From NCBI GenBank assembly GCA_002256535.1, contig NMUJ01000005.1, positions 1 to 21,033 on the forward strand: 21,033 nt of DNA, in the 5' to 3' direction. The first letter of the stretch is position 1, and every line of letters starts with the position of its first letter. This DNA is from Caldifarciminota bacterium 4484_18. GTDB lineage: Bacteria > Hydrothermota > UBA3073 > NMUJ01. The translations under genes were made by a program, and so were the position numbers. Shown piece by piece: positions 1 through 6,100 of this stretch. The notes under the pieces are model-generated. The model did not search any database, was not told the origin of the DNA, and saw only the letters and a program-made list of their open reading frames with translations.

Positions 1-216
1 TATGGCAAACCAATTAAAGAAGTTTTTTATAAAATTCCAGAAAAATATTACATTCGCTCTATTCTCTATGATTTAGAAGATATTGAAAAAACAATACAAA
101 AAGAGCCTGTTTATGCTATTCTCAATCTGTGCAGAGTTCTTTATTATTTAAAAGAAAAGGTTATTTCTTCAAAAAGTGAAGCCGGGGTTTGGGGCATGAA
201 AAATATTCCTGGATAA
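1..216 (+). CDS. C-terminal part of a DUF4111/AadA-like nucleotidyltransferase (5' end outside window)
   Basis: An open frame starts at base 1 and stops at TAA 214-216, giving 71 residues with no start in the window. The stretch VYAILNLCRVLYYLKE followed by a K-V-I-S-S-K-S-E-A-G-x-W-G segment matches, from memory, the helical C-terminal domain (DUF4111) of aminoglycoside adenylyltransferase-like proteins. In that family the chain usually continues some 40-60 residues after the W-G motif, whereas here it ends a few residues later, so the 3' end looks short. Codon use is AT-rich (AAA, TTA, ATT), unlike genes after 1362. An attC-like inverted repeat begins about 70 bases after the stop, and aadA-type genes are classic integron cassettes, which supports the call. 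Substrate is unknown; antibiotic resistance is not shown. The nucleotidyl-transfer domain is not visible. Confidence 0.65.
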   Translation, partial: YGKPIKEVFYKIPEKYYIRSILYDLEDIEKTIQKEPVYAILNLCRVLYYLKEKVISSKSEAGVWGMKNIPG

Positions 217-285
217 ACTTACTGAAATTATACACTCTACCTCTGCCTGACTTTCTCCTCACTTCGTTCGTCGAACCCTCCGGGG

Positions 286-370
286 CAACTAACAGAAGGA
301 TATGTGGCTTCGCTTACGCTCCGCCAAAACCCCGCAAAGCGGGGCTTCACATATCCCAGGACGTTAGGCG
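286..370 (+). other. attC-like recombination site A (integron cassette end)
   Basis: The site shows attC architecture: outer CTAAC (289-293) pairs with GTTAG (363-367); an unpaired spacer follows; then perfect 9-bp arms GGATATGTG (298-306) and CACATATCC (348-356). The variable tip contains a further hairpin CCCCGC-AAA-GCGGGG (330-344). The right end, GTTAGGC, fits the R' consensus GTTRRRY. The left end, AACTAAC, is an imperfect RYYYAAC. The total of about 85 bp is in the usual attC range. No integrase or attI is visible, so any array would be of the integrase-less kind. Confidence 0.55.
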
Positions 371-536
371 ACACTGTTAGAAGGATGGTGGTATCTGCCA
401 GCCTCTACCACGGCTTTGCAATCATCTCCTAAAGACTGCACAATTTCATGATTTCATCATGCGAATATAAATCTTTTATCTCACACAATTTGCCGTGCTC
501 ATCTACCCACCAAAGGCGGGGTAAAACTCCTTGCTA
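366..536 (-). pseudogene. possible small frame-broken gene on the minus strand inside a cassette
   Basis: On the minus strand one frame, open from 533 to 432, reads PRLWWVDEHGKLCEIKDLYS and a little further to a TAG at 429-431. A second frame carries the plausible continuation GDDCKAVVEAGRYHHPSNSV, ending at TAA 368-366, which lies inside the GTTAGGCG of site A read backwards. The two halves join only with a frameshift near 435-450. I see no clear start codon in the first frame and do not recognise the family. The rest of 371-648 shows no gene on either strand that I can support. The stop inside a CGCCTAAC box is typical of cassette genes, but the orientation would oppose its neighbours, so this may be chance. 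Confidence 0.25.
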
Positions 537-648
537 ACCCCCATAATTATGTTAAAAACATACCTTTTCGTTTTACACTTGACCTTCTGCTTTTCTTTGC
601 TATATATTATGTGATGCAACAAAGAATAATTGTCGTCCAGAAAGAGGT

Positions 649-708
649 ATATGCGAACAGTTCGCATATTTTTCAAAATTGGTGGCATATACGAACAGTT
701 CGGGTATG
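649..708. repeat. pair of palindromes centred on GAACAGTTCG
   Basis: Perfect palindrome ATATGCGAAC-A-GTTCGCATAT occupies 649-669. A second, imperfect copy CATATACGAAC-A-GTTCGGGTATG occupies 686-708 (9 of 11 arm pairs). Centres (659 and 697) are 38 bp apart. They lie about 65-115 bases upstream of the ferredoxin start and just before the GTTAGGCG at 714-721. They could be a double operator, a degenerate attC stem, or simply a local duplication. Confidence 0.55.
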
Positions 709-713
709 AACCC

Positions 714-721
714 GTTAGGCG
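714..721 (+). other. GTTAGGCG box (attC R'-like site B, incomplete)
   Basis: This octamer is identical to those at 363-370 and 1222-1229, in the same orientation. The second palindrome (686-708) would be its stem, but no CTAAC partner is found at a normal distance; the nearest is at 534-538, about 180 bp away. It is therefore a partial or degenerate cassette boundary at best. It is followed by the leader of the ferredoxin gene. Confidence 0.35.
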
Positions 722-772
722 AAATATTGCCTGATGAAATAAAAACTAAAAAGCAAAAGGAGGATTGATAAG

Positions 773-1180
773 ATGCCATGGATAAAAAGAGAAGACTGCA
801 TTGGTTGTGGTATATGTGTTGAGAAGTGTCCCGTAGGAGCAATTTCTCTGGAGAAAGATGTGGCAGTAATAGATATGGCTAACTGTATTCGTTGTGGAGT
901 CTGCCACGATGCGTGTCCCGAGGGTGCAGTGAGACATGACAGCGAAAGGATAGAGGAAGAAGTAGAGGCGAATGTAAGAAAAACAAAAGAGTTTATGGAC
1001 GCTTGCGCTACATATCTTGGTGATGTGAAAGAAAAGCAAAAATGTCTTAACAGGATGATAAAACATTTCAATAAAGAAAAAATTGTTATCGAAAAAACAT
1101 TGGAAAGACTACAAAAGCTTAAGAAGGAATTATCGCTATCTTTTGGAATAAGTGGAGATGATACTGTACAGAGAAAATGA
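773..1180 (+). CDS. 2x[4Fe-4S] ferredoxin-like protein with helical C-terminal extension
   Basis: This 135-residue protein has two complete cubane cluster motifs: C9-x2-C12-x2-C15-x3-C19-P and C38-x2-C41-x2-C44-x3-C48-P. That identifies a bacterial dicluster ferredoxin domain (about residues 3-55), a low-potential electron carrier. Residues 56-125 are rich in E, K, L and I and look helical or coiled-coil; this extension is not part of the core fold and could mediate partner binding. The start is firm: AGGAGG at 760-765 precedes ATG 773 by 7 bases. No redox partner gene is adjacent. The gene is flanked by GTTAGGCG boxes at 714-721 and 1222-1229, and an attC-like repeat begins 14 bases after its stop, so it is probably carried as a cassette. 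Its electron donor and acceptor cannot be deduced from context. Confidence 0.85.
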   Translation: MPWIKREDCIGCGICVEKCPVGAISLEKDVAVIDMANCIRCGVCHDACPEGAVRHDSERIEEEVEANVRKTKEFMDACATYLGDVKEKQKCLNRMIKHFNKEKIVIEKTLERLQKLKKELSLSFGISGDDTVQRK

Positions 1181-1193
1181 TAGGGCAATACAT

Positions 1194-1229
1194 CGCCTAA
1201 CACAGCATATATGCTCGAACCGTTAGGCG
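1194..1229 (+). other. short attC-like inverted repeat C after the ferredoxin gene
   Basis: Perfect 8-bp arms CGCCTAAC (1194-1201) and GTTAGGCG (1222-1229) enclose a small stem AGCAT-AT-ATGCT (1204-1215) and an asymmetric spacer. GCCTAAC fits RYYYAAC and GTTAGGC fits GTTRRRY. At 36 bp it is shorter than attC sites I know of, so it may be a minimal or degenerate site, or a simple hairpin terminator-like structure. Confidence 0.45.
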
Positions 1230-1256
1230 TCATTTGGAAGAATAAAGCGATGTAAA

Positions 1257-1276
1257 CTTATAGGATAATCCATAAG
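1257..1276. repeat. short hairpin at the array/chromosome junction
   Basis: CTTAT-a-GGA-TAA-TCC-ATAAG forms an 8-bp stem with one bulge and a 3-nt loop. There is no T-run. It lies in 1230-1300, where base composition changes from AT-rich cassette-like DNA to the style of the downstream genes. No gene is seen in 1230-1361. Confidence 0.3.
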
Positions 1277-1297
1277 CGAAGATAAATAATATACAAG

Positions 1298-1319
1298 ACA
1301 GGGGCACTTTCAGCCCTGT
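1298..1319 (-). terminator. putative intrinsic terminator of the L,D-transpeptidase gene
   Basis: On the minus strand ACAGGG pairs with CCCTGT (6 bp, extended by C-G with a bulge) around a loop of about 9 nt, then CTTGTATATTATTT follows. The hairpin lies about 40 bases after the stop codon of the minus-strand gene ending at 1362. The T-run is interrupted, so efficiency is uncertain. Confidence 0.4.
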
Positions 1320-1361
1320 TATCAAAACTACTTTATAGTTTAGCAACACCTCGCCATCAAT

Positions 1362-1835
1362 CTATTCCACAATCTCAACCAACGTACCTTCCTTCACCAG
1401 GTTGAAACCATGAATATAAATGTGGCGGTCACGTGAATCTATACCCTCACCGCGGTTGATACCAGGTTCTAACCCTTCCAACCACATTATACGTGTGGTG
1501 ATGAGGTCTTCACCCGATTCTGTCTCATCCGTATGGATTGTAGCCACCCTACCTGTATCTATACCATGTTCGAATATAGCACCTATCTTAGCACCTTCAC
1601 CTATCTTTTTGAATATACGATGTGTACCCAACGGTGTGCGGTGGCTACCTTTCTGGTTACCTACACCATATTTAGATGTCGATACTGGATATGTCTTGAT
1701 GATTTCACCATCCCTGACCAGATAAAGCTTCTGTTCTGAAATCTTAACAATAATCGCCAATTCGTGCGACTTGAGCCCAAACTTCTTCAATTTCTTCAGT
1801 ATGCGTCTCAAGGGCAACACCCCACTATCACACAT
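1362..1835 (-). CDS. L,D-transpeptidase (YkuD fold) lacking the catalytic HGC segment
   Basis: Residues 25-157 follow the YkuD/ErfK fold: a conserved start (IVKISEQKLYLVRDGEIIKT), then YPVSTSKYGVG, RTPLGTHRI, and the late IYIHG at about 138-142. Active family members cross-link or anchor at peptidoglycan meso-diaminopimelate using a Cys in an S-H-G-C motif some 15-20 residues after IYIHG. Here IYIHG is followed directly by FNLVKEGTLVEIVE, which resembles the family C-terminus (a '..LFxLVxxGTxVxI' strand). About 25-30 residues including the catalytic Cys are missing, in frame. The only Cys is residue 2. It is therefore predicted inactive, or the gap is an assembly error. No signal peptide or Shine-Dalgarno is seen; a -10-like TAACAT lies 6 bases before the ATG. 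The N-terminus may also be incomplete. Confidence 0.75.
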   Translation of the reverse strand: MCDSGVLPLRRILKKLKKFGLKSHELAIIVKISEQKLYLVRDGEIIKTYPVSTSKYGVGNQKGSHRTPLGTHRIFKKIGEGAKIGAIFEHGIDTGRVATIHTDETESGEDLITTRIMWLEGLEPGINRGEGIDSRDRHIYIHGFNLVKEGTLVEIVE

Positions 1836-1880
1836 ACATATATGTTAAGCGCAATGGCTCAATGCAGAAGCGCTATCGCT

Positions 1881-1998
1881 CACAAAAGTCGAAATGCAGA
1901 TTGAAAAATGCAAAGTGATGAAGGTTTTGCAATTTGCACTTTGCAATCTCCATTTTGCAATTGCCCTAAGGCTATCTTTCGCTTTCGGCGACTTTGTG
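1881..1998. repeat. nested imperfect inverted repeat between barrel gene and L,D-transpeptidase gene
   Basis: Outer arms CACAAAAGTCG (1881-1891) and CGACTTTGTG (1989-1998) match except for one base. Inside, TGCAAAGTG (1909-1917) pairs perfectly with CACTTTGCA (1937-1945), with further complementarity CAGATTG/CAATCT around it. The interior is made of TTGCAATT/TTTGCA-type words. It fills most of the 174-base gap between the genes and contains no ORF I can support. It could be a palindromic intergenic repeat (MITE-like), and it could also fold as a terminator after the barrel gene, whose stop lies at 2012-2010. Confidence 0.5.
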
Positions 1999-2009
1999 AA
2001 TACAAGACG

Positions 2010-2618
2010 TTACATAACCACTCGTAACAATATAAGGCGATCGGCAGGCCCTTCCTCTGAGGTACGTATGCCGAAACCTACCTCAATACCCATGGTTGGT
2101 CGCCAGAATATAATCGTGTTGAGCTGCTGTAACTTGGGTAGCCACTCACCCGCTACGTACAGGTCGGGGGTTACACCCACCTCAGCCCCTACCCAGTACA
2201 TATGTTTTGCGTACCCAGCATGCAGATATATGCGATCCTGCAGGTCACCACTTGCTGCACCATATATACCAAGTATTGCAGTGCCATCAACCTTACGTGA
2301 GTCAAACCCCACCACCACTGATATGAGGTTAAGCTGTGCAACCCTATACTTGATCTGCACAGCTGGTAAGCTGTCAAACTTCGGTGTACCTGTACCCAAA
2401 ATATCTTTACCACTGTAGAAGAGCCCAAACATCAAATTATCACGTGGTATCGCTGTCACCCGTAAGCTTAGCGAACCATCACCCCCAACCTCCAACGTAA
2501 ATGGAAACGTCAGCGGCTGTCCTATCAACCCCGTCGGCATATCCAGTATGTAATCGTATGCCTGAAGTGGTGATACACCCAGAATTACCAAACTGAGGGA
2601 TAAAGCCATATGTTTCAT
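2010..2618 (-). CDS. small outer-membrane beta-barrel-type protein, secreted
   Basis: I choose the ATG at 2618 because AGGAGG lies 4 bases before it; an upstream in-frame TTG (2633) would put that RBS inside the gene. The N-terminus MKHMALSLSLVILGVSPLQA is a signal peptide with an A-x-A-like cleavage end, giving a mature chain of about 180 residues. The rest alternates polar and hydrophobic or aromatic residues (for example LNLISVVVGFDS, HMYWVGAEVGV, TIIFWRPTMGIEVGFGIR), as in membrane beta-strands, and ends near a strand (RLILLRVVM). About 8-10 strands are likely. The specific family is not recognised. The segment after GFDS appears abruptly short compared with similar barrel proteins I recall, a weak hint of another internal loss. 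It is the last gene of the C25 protease unit and its RBS overlaps the stop codon of the TPM gene's tail frame. Confidence 0.6.
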   Translation of the reverse strand: MKHMALSLSLVILGVSPLQAYDYILDMPTGLIGQPLTFPFTLEVGGDGSLSLRVTAIPRDNLMFGLFYSGKDILGTGTPKFDSLPAVQIKYRVAQLNLISVVVGFDSRKVDGTAILGIYGAASGDLQDRIYLHAGYAKHMYWVGAEVGVTPDLYVAGEWLPKLQQLNTIIFWRPTMGIEVGFGIRTSEEGPADRLILLRVVM

Positions 2619-2626
2619 CACCCCTC

Positions 2627-2736
2627 CTACCAACTTCTACCTGCGCCACCACCACCGGTTAGACCGCCACCAAACCCACCAAAGCTCGAGAACCCCGATC
2701 CGAACCCACCCCTACACCGTAATCGGTACGCTTGAA
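2627..2736 (-). pseudogene. out-of-frame Gly-rich C-terminal tail of the TPM gene
   Basis: Read in the frame that ends at TAG 2629-2627, the minus strand encodes RGGFGSGFSSFGGFG and then GGLTGGGGAGRSW. This composition and the RSW terminus are characteristic of YgcG/TPM proteins. The stop codon overlaps the AGGAGG of the next gene (start 2618), the compact spacing expected in an intact operon. This frame is therefore probably the original one. Confidence 0.6.
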
Positions 2737-3111
2737 ATATGGTACAACGTATTTGTCGAGTATCTCACCACACAACCCATCCGGCAATATACCCTCTACC
2801 CCATAGCCGGTGATTATCTCCACCCTCCTATCTGCGATTGCTGCAATAAACAGCACACCGTTATCCTTGGCTTTCTCACCTATACCCCACTTCTCGTATA
2901 GCTCTACCCCATAGTCACGTAGCGGTATACCCTCAGTTGTTGTGATACTCACCACAGCGAGTTCGGCACCCGTCTGCTGTTTGATATACGTACAGATGTG
3001 ATCAATCTGTTGCTCAACCTCCTGCGGTATAACGTCAGCAAAGTCGCTAACCCAACCCACTGGCTTGGGTATCTCAACCGCCAGCAGTATAACCAACCAC
3101 AACATGTTCAT
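2659..3111 (-). CDS. TPM-domain protein (YgcG-like), frame-broken before its Gly-rich tail
   Basis: A short hydrophobic N-terminus (MNMLWLVILLAVEIP) serves as signal or anchor. Residues 18-130 form a TPM domain: VSDFADVIP, TGAELAVVSITTTEG, YGVELYEKWGIGEKAKDNG and RRVEIITGYGVEGILPD are typical. TPM proteins act in the envelope, some in photosystem repair, but most functions are unknown. After PYFKRTDYGVG the reading continues as an unrelated 15-residue tail to TAA at 2661. In another frame the same DNA encodes a Gly/Phe-rich tail ending GGLTGGGGAGRSW with stop TAG 2629-2627, which is the standard end of this family. So the gene has a frameshift near 2715-2735, and the linker or membrane segment usually found between domain and tail is also absent. 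The start ATG overlaps the protease stop (ATGA). Confidence 0.75.
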   Translation of the reverse strand: MNMLWLVILLAVEIPKPVGWVSDFADVIPQEVEQQIDHICTYIKQQTGAELAVVSITTTEGIPLRDYGVELYEKWGIGEKAKDNGVLFIAAIADRRVEIITGYGVEGILPDGLCGEILDKYVVPYFKRTDYGVGVGSDRGSRALVGLVAV

Positions 3112-6100
3112 CGTACAAGTATAAGTTTACCCATCTGCTTAAACTTGTCAGCCTCAAATCGATAGAAATAGACACCTGAGGGTAGGTTAAGCTCACCCGC
3201 ATATTCATGATAGCCTGGCCTTTCGGTGCGTTCAACCAATGTCAACACCTTCTGTCCGATTGCATTGTATATGACGAAACGTACCTTGCAGGTTTGTGGC
3301 ACCCCGTACATGAATGATATCTTACCCATGGATGGGTTAGGTGCTGGTGGCATAAACCTGTACGAGTTTGGTATAAGTTCTGCAGCAGTTACAGGGGTAA
3401 CCCTCATCACCACAGGGATATGCAACTCCGTCACATTATATGCATTGGTCTGTAAGTTGAGCCTCGCCTGATATATGCCTTCATCCAGGGTGGTTGCATC
3501 AAACGTCAACTTCACATCACCCGTATCACCAGGTGGTACCTCACCCACCCTCGGGGTCACTTCTAACCAGCTCACCCCCTTGTATATGAGTACAGCCATA
3601 GAATCATGCACATAGGATGTATTATATGCGATCTGCAACCCCACATCACCTGTAGCATTTTGTATCCCTATAGTTGCGGAGTTACATGGTGGGTACATAT
3701 CTTTGTACTGAAAGATTATGTTACCGTTTGCCAGTAGCAATACCTGAAACGTATACGGGCCACCGTTCCAACCCCAGTGTGGTACTTCTTTATACTCAAC
3801 GATCAACGTATCACCAGTCGAGTAGTAATACGCATGGCCACCGAGCTCAAAGTTGAGGTCATCCCAAAACGGTGCCACCATGTTACCTGGTGCCGATGGG
3901 TTAGGTATCGTCAAATTACGCCATGGATCTGCACTTGATGTAAACGATATAAACCCATTCGTACAGAATCTAAACTCCGTAAATGTATCACCATAAAACT
4001 GGAACCCAAACCCAATATCAAACGGCCCCACATTATCGTCATCTGCATCACTAAACCCAGCAATCTCTGTACCTACGTCTGATATTTCACGCCAGTTGAA
4101 TTCTATGATACCCTCGTCACTATCTATCCACCTGTAGCCGAACGAGTCGGGCCCACCTGCACCCATAACCACAGGTGGGCCGGGTTGCCATGGGGTGCCA
4201 TCCTTATCAGCAGGTGCGGGAGGTTCAACCTGCATAGGCTTAGGTGAACCTTCGAACTCAGGTAGTGGCTCAATTCTATAAGTTAGCGGATGTTCACCTG
4301 TATTCATTATCTGTAGATACGATGTCACGGTACCACCAGCCATCACCTCAACATACACGCTATCGGGGGTGACCTCCACCATCGCTGGCAGTAGGGTTGA
4401 ACACCAACCCACACCCCTCCTGTATGTGGTGTTACCTGATGAATCCGTAACCGATAGATCTAACCAAAAGTCAGCACTCAGGTAAGTTACCCATTCGTTA
4501 CCATACACGCTATCGTTGGCTACACTATCTGCATGTAAACCATCATCATACAGGTACAATGAATCGATAACCTCCCCCTCAGCCCGTACGTAGACCTTCA
4601 CCTTATCGATAGCTTCGGATTGACCCATCACATACGTCTTTGTACGTATGATAAATGTGTCACCGGGTTGCGCCCATTGAGGTACTACAGTGAACCATGC
4701 CACCCATGGGCCACCTTCTAACCAATTGATTACCCTTGACATAACCTCACACCTATCACCTGCATTGTTGATAGCTTCAAACCCTGACGCCCAGTACACG
4801 ACACGATACCCATTTACAGGGTCTGCATATCGTATCACACCTATGCCATCACCTTCATAGTAGAATACGGGTAATGAGCCATTCAGCGTATCGATCTCAC
4901 TCGGATATTGCTGATTGTTTGCACCATCACCTCCCTCAAGTGATAACACGAGGCCATCACCTATCGGGTCGCCTACCACCCCTATAAGTGTCAGTATATC
5001 TGTATCATCTCGTATGTATCTTGCATGTAAGTATTCCTCATAGAACGGGTCACCATACGCATAGCCGTTGGGGTCGTTGAAATCCCATCCAATATCCTGC
5101 CCGCTGATAAACAATGCACCACCATGGTCGAGGAACCACGCTAAGTGTGCCTGATCCTCATCCGTAAGCGTGGGGAAGTTCCACCCACACGACCATATCA
5201 CTATGGGGTAGAAGCTCAACAGGTTAGTATCCACCCGTATGGGTTTGAACACATCGTAGCTGTATCCGAGTGTATCGAGTGCCTTTAAGAACAACGATAT
5301 AGAGTCTGCTTTTAACCCATCATCTACCACCAGTATCTCACCCGGTGCCCATATTTGTAGCATAAACGTATCCTGCCAATCGTGTGAATAGGGGTTGGTA
5401 TCCATTAACGTAAGTATTAATGGTATTTCATACACACGTGGACATGCGGGTGCTATGATCAATTGATACGAACCCATCGACATACCCGTATCGTTTGGCA
5501 CGATATCGCCAAACCTCTGTGTATCAACTGTTATCGCAACATACGGTGAAGGTGACCACATCTGCCCCACCACCCCATATGCGGTAACGGTGCCTGAATT
5601 TGTCACCTTCATATAAAGGGCGATAACCTCACCCGAGCTGGCGTAACCGTCACCTCCAGGCTCTATAAGTGAGTCACCCACAATCGTCAATATAGGTTCG
5701 GGTACATCCAGTATAAACTCCGTACCCCACGTATCCACGACAGCCTCAAGTGACAACAATAATGCAAATGTATGGTTATTAGGTGTGCTGGGTGATAGCT
5801 CAACAACAAACGGTGTACCCGACATCACAGTGCTATCGGGTAGCACGTTTGGATACTCTGTGGTATCACATAGTATTGTCATATAGGGGTCCGTACATGA
5901 TATCCTACCGGTAACATCTACGATACTGTCAGTACCCACGTTTTTGATCTTCACCCATATCTCTGTAAGTTCACCCGGATCCAGCATACCATCACCGTTA
6001 CCATGGCTTTGACCCACTGTATCATCATCTATAACCGTACCTGCATACACGAGGTACGGGCCAGTTGCTGGCACTATGGGTATGGTGGTTTGGTAAGGTA

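Noticed and set aside
189..380. 63-codon plus-strand frame over attC-like site A
   Set aside because: It overlaps the end of the DUF4111 frame and runs through hairpin sequence; no family features.
649..708. CRISPR-like or LexA-box interpretation of the two palindromes
   Set aside because: Only two imperfect copies without spacer regularity, and the GAAC-N1-GTTC spacing does not match the LexA box spacing.
715..1233. Long minus-strand frame (172 codons) opposite the ferredoxin gene
   Set aside because: It is the mirror of a clear dicluster ferredoxin with RBS, its translation is Ser/Phe-rich with no motif, and it starts at a weak site.
1894..2418. 174-codon plus-strand frame across the intergenic repeat and the barrel gene
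   Set aside because: Its first part reads the palindromic repeat and the rest is antisense to a signal-peptide-bearing gene; Ser/Thr/Pro-rich shadow.
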